A stretch of 64,000 nucleotides of DNA from Pseudomonadota bacterium (GCA_021812385.1 JAKANO010000005.1:1-64000); one strand, 5' to 3'; shown: positions 1 to 11,862, counted from the stretch's first letter. Notes: generated by a model from the sequence alone, not told the origin. Numbers and translations: made by a program.

Positions 1-817
1 GGGTAATCACCTTGGGATTGTTCTTCAGCGCATTCGCCGGGAAGTCGCACACATAGCCGCGCAGCTTGCCGGCGGCGATGCCTTCCACTACAGCCTTGTC
101 GTCGACGATGCCTTCACGCGCGAAATTCAGCAGCACGGTGCCCGGCTTCATCAGCGCAATGCGCACGGCGTCAATCATGTTGCGCGTCTTATCCACTAAC
201 GGCACATGCAGCGAAATGTAATCGCTGTTCTTCACCACCTCTTCCACGCTGGCCGCCTTCTTCACGCTGGAAGGCAGGCGCCATGCGGCTTCCACGGTGA
301 TTTCCGGATCGAAGCCGATGACGTTCATGCCCAGACGAATACCGGCGTCCGCCACCAAAGAACCGATAGCACCCAAGCCGATAATGCCCAAGGTGCGGTT
401 CGGTAATTCGATACCGCCATAATTTTTCTTGCCAGCCTCGACCGCCTTGGAAATTTCGGCATCTTCACCGGTTAGGCTGTCGGCGAATTTCCAAGCCGGC
501 ATCAGGTTGCGCGAGGCGATCAGCATGCCGGCGATCACCAGTTCCTTCACCGCGTTGGCATTGGCGCCGGGCGCGTTGAACACCGGCACGCCGCGCTCGC
601 TCATTGCCGCCACCGGCACGTTATTGGTACCGGCGCCGGCGCGCGCAATCGCCTTCACGCTGGACGGGATCACCATGTCGTGCATCTTGGTGGAGCGCAC
701 CAGGATGGCATCCGGATCTGCAACGTCATTGCCGATGGTGTAGCGCTCGGAAGGCAGGCGCGACAAGCCCAGCGGCGAGATATTATTCAGCGTTTGGATC
801 TTGGTTTTTTCAGCCAT
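1..817 (-). CDS. serA: 3-phosphoglycerate dehydrogenase, C-terminal part beyond window edge (partial)
   Basis: Reverse-strand translation [26 protein letters not shown]...[11 protein letters not shown]...[22 protein letters not shown]...; Rossmann GLGAIG motif; next to serC. Confidence 0.85.
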   Translation of the reverse strand, partial: MAEKTKIQTLNNISPLGLSRLPSERYTIGNDVADPDAILVRSTKMHDMVIPSSVKAIARAGAGTNNVPVAAMSERGVPVFNAPGANANAVKELVIAGMLIASRNLMPAWKFADSLTGEDAEISKAVEAGKKNYGGIELPNRTLGIIGLGAIGSLVADAGIRLGMNVIGFDPEITVEAAWRLPSSVKKAASVEEVVKNSDYISLHVPLVDKTRNMIDAVRIALMKPGTVLLNFAREGIVDDKAVVEGIAAGKLRGYVCDFPANALKNNPKVIT

Positions 818-1892
818 TTTTTTGCTCGAACGCTTTCATGTAGTCGACTAATATTTTCACGCCCTCGATCGGCATCGCGTTATAAATGGAAGCGCGCATG
901 CCGCCCACCGAACGGTGGCCTTTGAGCTGCACCAGGCCGCGCTCTTTCGCGCCCTTGAGGAATGCCTCATCCAGCGCCGCGTCCTTCAGCGTGAACGGAA
1001 TATTCATGCGCGAACGGTTTTCCTTGGCCGTCGGGCAGTGGTAGAACAACGTGGTGTCGAGATAGCCGTACAACACATTCGCCTTGGCGATGTTGTGGCT
1101 TTCCATGGCGCCCAAACCGCCGTTGTGCTTGAGCCACTTGAACACCAGCCCGGCGATGTAGATGCCGTAGGTGGGTGGCGTGTTGTACATGGACTCGGCT
1201 TCGGCATGAATCTTGTAGTCCATCATGGTCGGCGTGCCGGCCACGGTCTGGCCGATCAGGTCCTCGCGCACGATGACGATGGTGAGGCCCGCCGGCCCGA
1301 TGTTTTTCTGCGCACCGGCGTAGATCAGGCCGAATTTCGACACATCGACCGGGCGCGACAGAATGGTGGACGACATGTCCGCCACCAGCGGCACGTCGCC
1401 GGTCTGCGGCGTCCAGAAAATTTCCACGCCGCCGATGGTTTCGTTCGGCGTGTAATGCACGTAGGCGGCGTCCGGTTTCAGGGCCCACTTGTCCTGGGTC
1501 GGCGCGTAGGAAAAATTCTTGTCCTCGGAAGTCGCGACCACGTTCACCGCGCAATATTTCTTGGCTTCCTTGATCGCCTTCTTCGACCACTCGCCGGTGT
1601 TCAGGTAATCTGCGCCGGCTTTGCCGCGCAGCAGATTCATCGGCACCATGGCGAATTGCGCGGAGGCGCCGCCTTGCAGGAACAAGACTTTGTAGTTGGC
1701 AGGAATCGCCATCAATTCGCGCAGATCGGCCTCGGCTTGGGCGGCGATACCCATGAACTCTTTGCCGCGATGGCTCATCTCCATTACCGACATGCCGCAA
1801 CCCTGCCAGTTGACCAGTTCGTCGCGCGCCTGCTCCAGAACTTCTCTTGGCAATACCGCCGGGCCAGCGCTGAAATTGTAAATCCGTTCCAT
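810..1892 (-). CDS. serC: phosphoserine aminotransferase
   Basis: [22 protein letters not shown]...; PLP aminotransferase class V, full length 360 aa. Confidence 0.97.
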   Translation of the reverse strand: MERIYNFSAGPAVLPREVLEQARDELVNWQGCGMSVMEMSHRGKEFMGIAAQAEADLRELMAIPANYKVLFLQGGASAQFAMVPMNLLRGKAGADYLNTGEWSKKAIKEAKKYCAVNVVATSEDKNFSYAPTQDKWALKPDAAYVHYTPNETIGGVEIFWTPQTGDVPLVADMSSTILSRPVDVSKFGLIYAGAQKNIGPAGLTIVIVREDLIGQTVAGTPTMMDYKIHAEAESMYNTPPTYGIYIAGLVFKWLKHNGGLGAMESHNIAKANVLYGYLDTTLFYHCPTAKENRSRMNIPFTLKDAALDEAFLKGAKERGLVQLKGHRSVGGMRASIYNAMPIEGVKILVDYMKAFEQKNG

Positions 1893-1916
1893 TTGATTTC
1901 CCTTTATTAAAATCTC

Positions 1917-1971
1917 ACCGCAGAGGCGCGGAGAAAAGCTGAAATCCTCTGCGCCTCCGCGCCTCTGCGGT
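1917..1971. repeat. inverted repeat between gyrA and serC
   Basis: 17 bp perfect arms accgcagaggcgcggag / ctccgcgcctctgcggt. Confidence 0.85.
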
Positions 1972-1981
1972 TAAGCCTTAT

Positions 1982-4549
1982 CTACTCACCTTCGGTTTCC
2001 GCATCCTCTTCCGGCTCGACGATGCGCTGCAAGCTGACCAGCTTCTCGCCTTCGCCGGTATTGATCAGCGTGACGCCCTGCGTGGCGCGACCCATCTCGC
2101 GAATCTCTTTCACGCGCGTGCGGATCAACACACCGCCAGTGGTGATCAGCATGATCTCGTCCTGCTCATCCACCAAAGTGGCGGCCACCACCAAGCCGTT
2201 GCGCGCCGTGGTTTGGATCGCCATCATGCCCTGCGTGCCGCGCCCATGGCGGGTGTATTCCGCAATCGGCGTGCGCTTGCCATAGCCGTTTTCAGTCGCC
2301 GTCAGCACGGATTGCGTATCCGATTCTGCCACCAGCATCGAAATCACGCGATGGCCAGCGGTCAGGCGCATGCCGCGCACGCCGTGCGCGCCGCGCCCCA
2401 TGGGCCGCACGTCGGTTTCCTCGAAGCGCACCGCCTTGCCATGATCGGAGAACATCATCACATCATGCTTGCCATCCGTAATCGCAGCACCGACCAAATA
2501 ATCGTTTTCGTCCAAGGTCACCGCGATGATGCCGCTGGTGCGCGGGCGGGAGAATTCGGACAGCGGCGTTTTCTTCACCGTGCCTTGAGCCGTGGCCATG
2601 AATACGAAATGATTGTCGTCGAACTCCTTCACCGGCAGTAGCGCGGTAATTTTTTCTCCTTCCTGGATCGGCAACAGATTCACGATCGGCTTGCCGCGAC
2701 TGATGCGGCTGCCCTGCGGCACCTCATACACTTTCAGCCAATACACGCGACCATGATTGGAGAAGCACAAAATATAATGGTGGGTGTTGGCGATGAAGAG
2801 ATTCTCGATGAAATCGTCTTCCTTGGTGCTCATGGCCTGCTTGCCGCGCCCACCGCGTTTTTGCGCGCTGTATTCGGCGAGCGGTTGGGATTTGATGTAG
2901 CCGCCATGGGACAGCGTCACCACCACGTCTTCCGGCGTGATCAAATCTTCCAGCGAAATATCCTGCGCGTTTTGCACGATTTCGCTGCGGCGCGCGTCGC
3001 CGTACTGCGCCTTGACCTGCCCCAACTCGTCTTGAATGATCTGGGTGATGCGCGCGGGTTTCGCCAAAATATCCAAGTAGTCGGCAATTTTTTCCAGCAC
3101 GTCCTTGAACTCGGCAACAATCTTGTCCTGCTCCAAGCCGGTCAGGCGTTGCAGGCGCAACTCCAAAATCGCTTGCGCTTGCACATCGGACAAACGGTAG
3201 CCTTGCTGGCTTAATCCGAATTCCGGGGCGAGTCCCTCGGGGCGGGTTGCCTGCACATCCGACACGGCGCGCGCCAGCATGTCTTCGACCAATTGCGAGC
3301 GCCACAGCTTGCCCATCAAGCGCTCTTTGGCGATGGCCGGGGTTTCGGAGGCTTTGATCAACGCGATGATCTCGTCCACATTGGACAAGGCGACGGCCAA
3401 GCCCTCCAAAATATGTCCGCGCTCGCGCGCTTTGCGCAATTCGAAAATGGTGCGCCGCGTCACGACTTCGCGCCGGTGGCGCAAGAACGCATCCAACATC
3501 TGCTTCAAATTCAGCAAACGCGGCTGGCCATCGACCAGCGCCACCATGTTCATGCCGAAGGTGTCTTGCATCGGCGTGAGCTTGTACAGGTTGTTCAGCA
3601 CCACCTCGGGCATTTCGCCGCGCTTCAATTCGATCGCCACACGCATGCCGGACTTATCCGACTCATCGCGCAAATCAGAAATGCCTTCGATGCGCTTCTC
3701 GCGCACCAACTCGCCGATCTTGATCAGCAAGTTCGCCTTGTTCACCTGATACGGCAACTCATCGATGATGATGGACTGGCGTGTACCGCCCTTATCCAAA
3801 TCCTCGAAATGGGTGCGCGCGCGCATCACCACCCGGCCGCGACCGGTGCGATAACCTTCCTTGATGCCGGCGGTGCCGTACAAAATACCCGCGGTGGGGA
3901 AATCCGGCGCCGGCACGATCTCGATCAAGTCGTCGATGCTCATGTCCGGCTGCGCCAGCAGCGCCAGGCAGGCATCCACTACTTCATTCAAATTATGCGG
4001 CGGGATATTCGTCGCCATGCCCACCGCGATGCCGGAGGAACCGTTGATTAAAAGATTTGGGATCCGCGTCGGCAGCACCGACGGTTCCATTTCCTTGCCA
4101 TCGTAATTGGGGACGAAATCGACCGTTTCCTTGTCGATGTCCGCCAGCAGTTCCGAAGCAATGCGCGCCAAGCGCGATTCGGTATAACGATAGGCCGCAG
4201 GCGAATCGCCATCGACCGAGCCGAAGTTGCCCTGCCCGTCGATCAGCATGTAGCGCATGGAGAAATCCTGCGCCATGCGCACCAAGGCTTCATACGTGGC
4301 AGAGTCGCCGTGCGGATGGTACTTACCGAGCACGTCACCGACGACGCGGGCGCACTTTACATACGGTCGGTTCCACACATTGTTGGATTCGTGCATGGCG
4401 AACAGCACGCGGCGATGCACTGGCTTCAGTCCATCACGCACATCGGGCAAGGCGCGCCCCACGATTACGCTCATCGCATAATCGAGGTAAGAATTGCGCA
4501 TCTCCTCTTCAAGACTGACCGGAAGTGTCTCTTTGGCGAATTGATCCAT
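1982..4549 (-). CDS. gyrA: DNA gyrase subunit A
   Basis: 855 aa; [67 protein letters not shown]. Confidence 0.98.
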   Translation of the reverse strand: MDQFAKETLPVSLEEEMRNSYLDYAMSVIVGRALPDVRDGLKPVHRRVLFAMHESNNVWNRPYVKCARVVGDVLGKYHPHGDSATYEALVRMAQDFSMRYMLIDGQGNFGSVDGDSPAAYRYTESRLARIASELLADIDKETVDFVPNYDGKEMEPSVLPTRIPNLLINGSSGIAVGMATNIPPHNLNEVVDACLALLAQPDMSIDDLIEIVPAPDFPTAGILYGTAGIKEGYRTGRGRVVMRARTHFEDLDKGGTRQSIIIDELPYQVNKANLLIKIGELVREKRIEGISDLRDESDKSGMRVAIELKRGEMPEVVLNNLYKLTPMQDTFGMNMVALVDGQPRLLNLKQMLDAFLRHRREVVTRRTIFELRKARERGHILEGLAVALSNVDEIIALIKASETPAIAKERLMGKLWRSQLVEDMLARAVSDVQATRPEGLAPEFGLSQQGYRLSDVQAQAILELRLQRLTGLEQDKIVAEFKDVLEKIADYLDILAKPARITQIIQDELGQVKAQYGDARRSEIVQNAQDISLEDLITPEDVVVTLSHGGYIKSQPLAEYSAQKRGGRGKQAMSTKEDDFIENLFIANTHHYILCFSNHGRVYWLKVYEVPQGSRISRGKPIVNLLPIQEGEKITALLPVKEFDDNHFVFMATAQGTVKKTPLSEFSRPRTSGIIAVTLDENDYLVGAAITDGKHDVMMFSDHGKAVRFEETDVRPMGRGAHGVRGMRLTAGHRVISMLVAESDTQSVLTATENGYGKRTPIAEYTRHGRGTQGMMAIQTTARNGLVVAATLVDEQDEIMLITTGGVLIRTRVKEIREMGRATQGVTLINTGEGEKLVSLQRIVEPEEDAETEGE

Positions 4550-4780
4550 TTTATTCAGTAAGTTATGTTATATCCGCACGACAAGCGGAGGGATTGAATC
4601 AAAGTCTTTGATTGTACCACGGTCAACCTAGCCCAGCCAGGTAGGCTATGTTGCAATAAAGCGACGCTGTTCTACAATCGTAAATAGCTGTAGTTAATAA
4701 CTATTGTATTCACTCGGGTTTGTGGTTAACATTCATCCAGATTCTCGCGAAATACCGACTTTAATAAGAAAGGTGCCACC

Positions 4781-5488
4781 ATGACGATTTCCTTCAACAC
4801 CAAGCTAGCTTCCGGCCTTATCAGCGCCCTACTCATGGGGCTAGGCGCTGGCGTCGCGCTAGCGCATGACGACAACCCTGTTTCTCAAGGCAACTGGCAA
4901 AACACTTCTAAGCATTTTTGGAAGAACAGCGTCGGTGAATGCTGGCGTGCTGGTTACTGGACACCATCCATGGCTGTCGCCGAATGCGATCCCGACTTGG
5001 TGAAAAAACCAGAGAAAAAAGAAGCCAAGAAGCAGGACACGGTTCCACCGGCAGCGTTGATACCGAACCTAGGCCCGGACGCACCAGCCCTGCGCGTAAC
5101 CATCCAAGCCGAAGCCTTATTCGATTTCGATAAAGCCATTTTGCGTACCGATGGTAAGAAGACCCTGGATGAAGAAGTTGTCGGTAAGATGAAAGCGCAT
5201 CCGGAAGTTGAAGTCTTATTGGTTACCGGTTACGCAGATCGCATCGGCTCCGAGAAATACAACCAGAAGCTGTCGGAAAAACGTGCGCATGCCGTCAAAG
5301 CCTACCTCGTCGAGCAAGGCGTAGAAGACAAACGCATCGAAGCTGTCGGCAAAGGCGAGTCCGATCCTGTGGTCGATTGCAAAAACGTCAAGGGCCGCGA
5401 AAACCGCCATAACAAGAAACTGGTGGAATGCTTGCAACCTAACCGCCGCGTGGTGGCCGAGGTTAAAGTACAGGCGCCACTCAAGTAA
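4781..5488 (+). CDS. OmpA-family outer membrane protein with C-terminal peptidoglycan-binding domain
   Basis: Signal peptide; ALFDFDKAILRTDGKKTLDE...VTGYADRIGSEKYNQKLSEKRAHAVKAYLVEQGV. Confidence 0.93.
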   Translation: MTISFNTKLASGLISALLMGLGAGVALAHDDNPVSQGNWQNTSKHFWKNSVGECWRAGYWTPSMAVAECDPDLVKKPEKKEAKKQDTVPPAALIPNLGPDAPALRVTIQAEALFDFDKAILRTDGKKTLDEEVVGKMKAHPEVEVLLVTGYADRIGSEKYNQKLSEKRAHAVKAYLVEQGVEDKRIEAVGKGESDPVVDCKNVKGRENRHNKKLVECLQPNRRVVAEVKVQAPLK

Positions 5489-5503
5489 TTTCGCAATACA
5501 AGT

Positions 5504-5536
5504 AAAAAGCCCCGCCACTGTGCGGGGCTTTTTTTT
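5504..5536 (+). terminator. Rho-independent terminator after ompA-like gene
   Basis: aaaaagccccgcc actg tgcggggctttttttt stem-loop with T tract. Confidence 0.85.
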
Positions 5537-5546
5537 GGACAAAACC

Positions 5547-6860
5547 ATGACACCCATCGACACCCTCATCAGCGCACGCTGGATTATCCCCATCGAGCCC
5601 ACCAACACGGTGCTGGAACATCACAGTATTGCCATTCAAGCCGGGCGCATTGTCGACCTTCTGCCGACCACCGAGGCCAGTGTGCGTTACGCGCCACACA
5701 CGCACACGCAACTGAATCAACAGGTGCTGCTGCCGGGATTGGTCAACCTGCATACTCATGTCGCGATGACGCTGATGCGTGGACTTGCCGACGACTTACC
5801 CTTGATGGCCTGGCTTAAAGAGCACATCTGGCCAAGCGAAGCCAAGCATGTCTCGCCGACGTTCGTCCAAGATGGCGCCTTGCTGGCCTGCGCTGAAATG
5901 CTGCGCGGCGGTACCACTTGTTTTAACGACATGTATTTTTTCCCGGAAGCGACAGCGCAAGCAGTCGACCAAGCAGGCATGCGCGCCACCCTGGGCATCA
6001 TCACGCTCGAATTTCCATCCAACTACGCCGCCGATGCCGATGACTATCTGCGCAAAGGCCTGGAAACACGCGACGCCTACCGCGACCATGAGCGCCTACG
6101 TTTTAGCATCGCACCACACGCCCCTTACACCGTGAGCGATAAAACCTTCGAGAAAATTCTCACCTTCTCCGAACAGCTGGATATCCCGATTCATCTCCAT
6201 GCGCATGAGACCCAGGACGAAATCCAGCACAGCCTGGCCGAGCATCATTTGCGCCCCTTGGCGCGCCTGCACAACTTAGGGCTGCTCAGCCCCAGCCTGA
6301 TTGCCGCGCACATGGTGCATCTCACTGCCGATGAAATGGCGCTGTGCGCCGAACGCGGTGTACAGGTCGCGCATTGCCCGGTGTCGAATTTAAAGCTCGG
6401 CAGCGGGATTGCGCCGCTGGCGCAATGGATCGCCGCCGGGATGAATGCCGGCCTCGGCACGGACGGCGCCGCCAGCAACAACCGTTTGGATATGTTCAAC
6501 GAAATGCGTATCGCCGCCCTGCTCGCCAAGGGCGCCAGCGGTGACGCCTCCGCACTGCCGGCGCATCAAGCCTTGGCCATGGCCACCTTGCACGGCGCAA
6601 AAGCCTTAGGGCTGGATCAGGAAATCGGCTCGCTCAAGATCGGCAAGGCCGCAGACATGATTGCCATCGATCTTGCAACGCCTGAAACCACGCCGTGCTA
6701 TGACGTCGCTTCACATTTGCTTTATGCCGCCGGACGCGAGCATGTGACCGATGTTTGGGTTGGTGGAAAACGCCTGCTGCAAGACCGTGCGCTCACCACG
6801 CTCGACATCCAAGCGATTAGCGCGCGCGCCGCGCATTGGCAAAACAAACTGAACGGCTAG
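5547..6860 (+). CDS. mtaD: TRZ/ATZ-family amidohydrolase (5-methylthioadenosine/S-adenosylhomocysteine deaminase-like)
   Basis: MTPIDTLISARWIIPIEP...LVNLHTHVAMTLMRGLADDLPLMAWL...; start after the terminator preferred over 5520. Confidence 0.88.
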   Translation: MTPIDTLISARWIIPIEPTNTVLEHHSIAIQAGRIVDLLPTTEASVRYAPHTHTQLNQQVLLPGLVNLHTHVAMTLMRGLADDLPLMAWLKEHIWPSEAKHVSPTFVQDGALLACAEMLRGGTTCFNDMYFFPEATAQAVDQAGMRATLGIITLEFPSNYAADADDYLRKGLETRDAYRDHERLRFSIAPHAPYTVSDKTFEKILTFSEQLDIPIHLHAHETQDEIQHSLAEHHLRPLARLHNLGLLSPSLIAAHMVHLTADEMALCAERGVQVAHCPVSNLKLGSGIAPLAQWIAAGMNAGLGTDGAASNNRLDMFNEMRIAALLAKGASGDASALPAHQALAMATLHGAKALGLDQEIGSLKIGKAADMIAIDLATPETTPCYDVASHLLYAAGREHVTDVWVGGKRLLQDRALTTLDIQAISARAAHWQNKLNG

Positions 6861-6893
6861 CCGCGCCACGCGCCAGCTTGTATCATCTCCCCC

Positions 6894-7589
6894 ATGAATG
6901 CCGACGAACTCGAACTGCAAAAATTTTCCGCGCTGGCCCACCGCTGGTGGGACCCGAACAGCGAATTCAAACCGCTGCACGACATCAATCCGCTGCGCCT
7001 GGATTACATCGATAGCCACGCCCACATCGCCGGCAAAAAAGTCATCGATGTCGGCTGCGGCGGCGGCATTTTGTCCGAGAGTATGGCAGTGCGCGGCGCC
7101 GACGTCACCGGCATCGACTTGGGCGAAAAGCCTCTCAAGGTCGCCAAGCTGCATTTGCTCGAAACCGGCCAAAAGGTCGACTACCGTTTAATCGCCGCCG
7201 AGGCCATGGCTGCGGAGCAACCGGAACAATTCGATGTCGTCACCTGCATGGAAATGCTGGAGCATGTGCCCGACCCCGCAAGCATCGTGCGCGCCTGCGC
7301 GCAAATGGTGAAGCCCGGCGGCCATCTGTTTTTCTCCACGCTCAACCGCAATCCGAAATCCTATGTGTTTGCCGTCATCGGCGCGGAATATCTGCTCAAC
7401 CTGTTGCCGCGCGGCACCCACGACTACGCGAAATTCATCAAACCCTCCGAGCTGGCGCGCTTTTGCCGCGACGCCGGCCTCAGCGTCACCGAGGTCATCG
7501 GCTTGAGCTACAACCCGCTGAGCAAAGTGTATTCGCTCGGCCCCGATACCGCCGTCAACTACATGATTGCCGCGCGCAAAGATGCCTGA
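6894..7589 (+). CDS. ubiG: bifunctional 2-polyprenyl-6-hydroxyphenol methylase / 3-demethylubiquinol 3-O-methyltransferase
   Basis: [16 protein letters not shown]...; 231 aa; [18 protein letters not shown]. Confidence 0.96.
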   Translation: MNADELELQKFSALAHRWWDPNSEFKPLHDINPLRLDYIDSHAHIAGKKVIDVGCGGGILSESMAVRGADVTGIDLGEKPLKVAKLHLLETGQKVDYRLIAAEAMAAEQPEQFDVVTCMEMLEHVPDPASIVRACAQMVKPGGHLFFSTLNRNPKSYVFAVIGAEYLLNLLPRGTHDYAKFIKPSELARFCRDAGLSVTEVIGLSYNPLSKVYSLGPDTAVNYMIAARKDA

Positions 7590-8238
7590 ACCCGTTGGCG
7601 CGGTCCTGTTCGATCTGGATGGCACGCTGGCCGATACCGCCTTGGATTTAGGCTTTGCGCTGAATCAGCAGCGACAGCGCCACGGACTGGCCGCCTTGCC
7701 GCACGAGCGCATCCGCCCGCAAGCTTCGCATGGCGCACGCGGCTTGCTCAAATTGGGTTTCAACGTGACGGCCGAATCGCCCAACTTTGACGCCCTGCGC
7801 AACGAGTTCTTGGAACTCTATAGGCAACATATTTGCGACCACACCGTGCTGTTTCCCGGCACCGCAGACTTGCTGCAAGCACTGGAAGCGCGCGGCATCC
7901 GCTGGGGCGTGGTCACCAACAAGCCGGCGCGCTTTACGCTGCCCTTGCTACAGGCGTTAAAGCTGGAACAGCGCGCCGCCTGCATCATCAGCGGCGACAC
8001 CACCGCGAACGCCAAACCGCATCCCGAACCGCTGCTCACCGCCGCGGCGCTGGTGCGCGTGGCGCCGGCTGCTTGTCTGTATGTGGGCGATGCCGAACGC
8101 GATGTCGAGTCCGCCGTTGCTGCGGGGATGCGCGCGCTGATTGCGAATTACGGCTATTTGGATGAAAGCGATCGCCCCGAAACCTGGGGCGCGCACGGGC
8201 GCATCGATACGCCGCAAGAAGTTCTTAAATATCTTTAA
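7582..8238 (+). CDS. gph: phosphoglycolate phosphatase, HAD superfamily
   Basis: [22 protein letters not shown]...; overlaps ubiG 3' end. Confidence 0.93.
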   Translation: MPEPVGAVLFDLDGTLADTALDLGFALNQQRQRHGLAALPHERIRPQASHGARGLLKLGFNVTAESPNFDALRNEFLELYRQHICDHTVLFPGTADLLQALEARGIRWGVVTNKPARFTLPLLQALKLEQRAACIISGDTTANAKPHPEPLLTAAALVRVAPAACLYVGDAERDVESAVAAGMRALIANYGYLDESDRPETWGAHGRIDTPQEVLKYL

Positions 8239-8620
8239 CCGGCCGTTTCTTGGCCAGGTCCGTCATTTTTTCCAGCAATAAATCTTTCTGGAACGGCTTG
8301 AAAAAATAGCTATCGACATCTTCGGAAAACGATTTATCGATGTCGTTCATATCCCGGGAACCCGTGATCATGATCAAGATAGTGTTCGGCAATTCTTTCT
8401 TGAAATGTTTCACCACATCCCAGCCATCCATCTGCGGCATGTAGATATCCAGCAGCGCATAGCGCGGATGATGCTCGCGGCCCAGCGCCAGCGCTTCGAC
8501 GCCATTGCTGGCCTCGTAAATATTTTTAAAGCCAAAGCTGGTCAGCATCGAATGCAATATCTTGCGCGAAATCGGCTCATCTTCTGCAATTAAAATTTTC
8601 GCATTCTTGTCGATTTTCAT
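8225..8620 (-). CDS. stand-alone response regulator receiver (CheY-like)
   Basis: KILIAEDEPISRKILHSML...YALLDIYMPQMDGWDVV; no output domain. Confidence 0.9.
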   Translation of the reverse strand: MKIDKNAKILIAEDEPISRKILHSMLTSFGFKNIYEASNGVEALALGREHHPRYALLDIYMPQMDGWDVVKHFKKELPNTILIMITGSRDMNDIDKSFSEDVDSYFFKPFQKDLLLEKMTDLAKKRPVKDI

Positions 8621-8694
8621 AGTGGACTTTAGTTTATAACGCGATCAATCGTGCCATGCCGAAACTTTTGCCCACATGGCTCCCGTGGTTACTT

Positions 8695-9870
8695 TTAGAA
8701 GTTTGCCACAGTTACCGCGGACTGCACAGCCGGCAACAGCGGCGGCAACAGCTTGGTCAAGGCGCTGCGCAAACTCGGCGCTTGTCCGCCCAAGGCAAAA
8801 CCCAGCAATTGCCCGGCATCTTCAAAGCGCGCCGCCAGGCATCCCTCTTGCGCTTCAACGCGCCACGCACCGCTAGCGTCAAGCGGCGCCGGGGCCACCG
8901 TCACCGGCAGCGCCGGCGTTTTCACCATGACCGGCATCGCAGGATACACCACCGCTGTCGGCTGGCCGCTGAGTGTCGCCGCCAAGGCCCGCACCTGTTG
9001 CAACAGCGGCTGCACATAAGGCAACACCAAGCCTGCCACCTCGGCGCAATCGCCGATTGCATACACGTTTTCCACGTTGGTTTGCAGCAGGCGGTCGACG
9101 ATGATGCCGCGCCCAGTCGCAATGCCCGCCGCAGCGGCCAATGCGGTGCGCGGGCGCAGACCGATGGCGGACAGCACGACATCGCTCGTGACCACCGATC
9201 CATCGTCGAGCGTCAGCGCGATGCCTTTATCGCAAGGCTCGGCCGTCAGCGCCAGCCGCTCATAGCGCCAACGCACGCCAGCTTGCTCCAATGCCGTGCC
9301 CAAAGCGTGCGCGATCTCAGTCGGCAGCAAGCGCTCCAAGGGATAAGGGCCGCGATGCACCACGGTGACCGCGTAACCGGCCGCAGCCAAGTCGTTGGCG
9401 AACTCGCAACCGATCAAGCCGCCGCCCAGAATCGTGATGCTATGCTTGCCTTCGAGCGACGCGCGGAATGCGCGGTAGTCAGCCAAATTGTTCACGCTCA
9501 ATATCCGCTGCGCCGCCGCACCCTGCACGCCATGCGCGATGGGATCGGCGCCCAAGGCCAACACCAGCCGGCTGTAGGCAATGTTGCCTTGATCCGTCGC
9601 CACCTGCCGCGCCACTACATCGAGCCCCTGCACTTGCGTGTGCGTCAAAATCCGCGCATTCAGGCTTGCGCCGATCTGCGCAGCAAGCTGGCTTTGCAAT
9701 TGCTCCGGCGTTTTTCCCGTGGCCAACGCATTCGATAGATTGGGCTTGGCATACACCGCGCCATCATCCGCCGTAATGAGCGTAACCGGCGTCTCGCGAT
9801 CCAGCTTGCGCAATTCGCGCAGCAAACCATAGCCGGCCATGCCGCTGCCGATGATGACGATAGGTTTCAT
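8695..9870 (-). CDS. FAD-dependent rubredoxin reductase
   Basis: MKPIVIIGSGMAGYGLLRELRKLD...; pyridine nucleotide-disulfide oxidoreductase fold; next to rubredoxin. Confidence 0.88.
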   Translation of the reverse strand: MKPIVIIGSGMAGYGLLRELRKLDRETPVTLITADDGAVYAKPNLSNALATGKTPEQLQSQLAAQIGASLNARILTHTQVQGLDVVARQVATDQGNIAYSRLVLALGADPIAHGVQGAAAQRILSVNNLADYRAFRASLEGKHSITILGGGLIGCEFANDLAAAGYAVTVVHRGPYPLERLLPTEIAHALGTALEQAGVRWRYERLALTAEPCDKGIALTLDDGSVVTSDVVLSAIGLRPRTALAAAAGIATGRGIIVDRLLQTNVENVYAIGDCAEVAGLVLPYVQPLLQQVRALAATLSGQPTAVVYPAMPVMVKTPALPVTVAPAPLDASGAWRVEAQEGCLAARFEDAGQLLGFALGGQAPSLRSALTKLLPPLLPAVQSAVTVANF

Positions 9871-10020
9871 GCTTTACTCCTTAAAATTAATTCAAACCGC
9901 CAAGCAAAACAAAATGACATAAGAAAATTACCCCGCGCATCTACGCTGAATTACTCGTCATCATGAACCAACCAAGACCTTGGTGTACTTGGCGTCTTGG
10001 CGGTTCAATTGACTTTTGCT

Positions 10021-10191
10021 TCATGCCGCGAGCTGCACCATTTCAAAGTCCGCCTTGGCCACGCCGCAATCGGGACAAGCCCAATCTTCGGGAATATCTT
10101 CCCAGCGTGTCCCGGGCGCAATGCCGTCTTCCGGCAAGCCTTGCGCTTCGTCATAAATAAAACCGCAAACCACACATTCCCATTTTTTCAT
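10021..10191 (-). CDS. rubredoxin (56 aa; absent from the supplied ORF track)
   Basis: Manual reverse-strand translation [56 protein letters not shown]; two CxxCG motifs. Confidence 0.96.
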   Translation of the reverse strand: MKKWECVVCGFIYDEAQGLPEDGIAPGTRWEDIPEDWACPDCGVAKADFEMVQLAA

Positions 10192-10217
10192 GATGATTTC
10201 CTTTTAAGTTAAAATAA

Positions 10218-10712
10218 TTAAGCAGCTGCTTGATCTTCAGGCGTGGCCGCTACTTGCCCCGCACGCGCCTTATAGTGATTGGCGTGGCGCTCTTCCACCT
10301 TGGCCAGCGCGGCGAAGCGTTTCTCGGCCTTGGCAAGGATGGCGCGGAACATGTCCGCGTGTTCCTTCGATTCCGCAATCTGCTCGTCGAACTCGGCCAC
10401 CGCCGCCTGCTGGCCTTCCACTTGCGCCTCGTGGCGAAACTTCGGGTACATCTCGGTGTATTCGTGGGTCTCGCCGGCAATCGCGTATTCCAAGCACTTG
10501 GCCGGATGCATGTCGGCGCGCGGGAACAACAGATCGGCATGACCCAAGGCGTGCTGCACTTCCTGCACCGCGGTTACCTCGAAAATGCGCGCCGACTCGA
10601 TATCGCCCGCCTCGCGGCACACCTTGGCGAAATGCAGATACTTGATATGCGCCATGGATTCGCCGGCAAACGCGGCTTCCAAATTTTGGATGGTGATGGA
10701 TGCTTGTTTCAT
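10218..10712 (-). CDS. rubrerythrin-family protein
   Basis: MKQASITIQNLEAAFAGESMAHIKYLHFAKVCREAGD...; start moved to the ATG behind an RBS. Confidence 0.93.
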   Translation of the reverse strand: MKQASITIQNLEAAFAGESMAHIKYLHFAKVCREAGDIESARIFEVTAVQEVQHALGHADLLFPRADMHPAKCLEYAIAGETHEYTEMYPKFRHEAQVEGQQAAVAEFDEQIAESKEHADMFRAILAKAEKRFAALAKVEERHANHYKARAGQVAATPEDQAAA

Positions 10713-10845
10713 TGCAATCTCCTTTTCAGTTGAGTCCCCAAGCACCGATTGCTTGTGGACAACCCGAATTCTGAAGAAAGCCGAATAAACTATCCAATGA
10801 ATCATTTTTGTTAAATTAATTGATTTTTTCGATTACAATAAAAAC

Positions 10846-11793
10846 ATGAGCAATCTCCCCTCCCTGCGCCAACTCGCCTACCTGGTCGCACTCGCCCAGC
10901 GCCTGAATTTCACCCAGGCGGCACAGGATTGCTTCGTCACGCAGTCGACGCTCTCCGCCGGCATCATGGAACTGGAATCCACGCTCAATGCGCGCCTGGT
11001 GGAACGCGAGCGCCACCGCGTGGTGCTGACCGCGCTCGGCCTGGATATCGTGGAGCGCGCACAAGCGCTGCTCGCCGCCGCCGAAGACCTGGCGCAAACC
11101 GCCGCGCGCGCCGCCGACCCGCTGGCCGGCCGCATCCGGCTGGGCGTGATCCCGACCATCGCGCCGTTTTTGCTGCCGACCATCCTGCCGGAAATGCGCA
11201 CGCGCTATCCGGCCTTGCAATTCGCGCTGCGCGAAGACCTCACCGCGAATTTATTAACGCGCCTGGAAAACGGCCAATTGGATTTCGCGCTGATCGCCCT
11301 GCCCTTCGAGTTCGGCAATCTGATGGCGCGCGAACTGTTCAGCGAAGAATTATGGCTGGTCTCCCCGCCCGGCAAAAAACAACCACGCCGACAAAGCATC
11401 GCCAAGCTCGACGCCGAACAAATGCTGCTGCTGGAAGAAGGCCACTGCCTGCGCGGCCACACGCTCAGCGGCTGCGGCCTGACCCCGCGCGCAAGCCACG
11501 CGCCGGAAGCCACCAGCCTATTCACCCTGGTGCAGATGATCGAGGAAGGCATGGGCGTGGGCCTGTTGCCGGAAATGACCCTGCGTGCCGGCCTGCTGAA
11601 AAACAGCACCCTGATCGCCCAACCCTTCAGCGCGCCGGCGCCCAAGCGCGGCATAGCCTTGGTGGCGCGCGCTTCGACCTCGCGCCGCGAAGCCTTCGAC
11701 CAGTTGTGCGAGGTCATCGTGGCGCAACATCGGCGCAGCCAAGCCAGCAAACTATCGGCGCTTTCACGGCGTAAAAACACAGCGCAAAAATAG
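10846..11793 (+). CDS. oxyR: LysR-family hydrogen peroxide-responsive regulator OxyR-like
   Basis: MSNLPSLRQLAYLVALAQRLNFTQAAQDCFVTQSTLSAGIMELE; HCLRGHTLSGC Cys pair region; divergent from rubrerythrin. Confidence 0.87.
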   Translation: MSNLPSLRQLAYLVALAQRLNFTQAAQDCFVTQSTLSAGIMELESTLNARLVERERHRVVLTALGLDIVERAQALLAAAEDLAQTAARAADPLAGRIRLGVIPTIAPFLLPTILPEMRTRYPALQFALREDLTANLLTRLENGQLDFALIALPFEFGNLMARELFSEELWLVSPPGKKQPRRQSIAKLDAEQMLLLEEGHCLRGHTLSGCGLTPRASHAPEATSLFTLVQMIEEGMGVGLLPEMTLRAGLLKNSTLIAQPFSAPAPKRGIALVARASTSRREAFDQLCEVIVAQHRRSQASKLSALSRRKNTAQK

Positions 11794-11862
11794 CGCTATT
11801 TCTGCCTATAATAGTGATTCGCCTAGCCCGCTAATCACGCCCTTCTGCATGGAGAACGCCCT

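Noticed and set aside
915-1910. 331 aa plus-strand ORF opposite serC
   Set aside because: Antisense shadow of a conserved gene.
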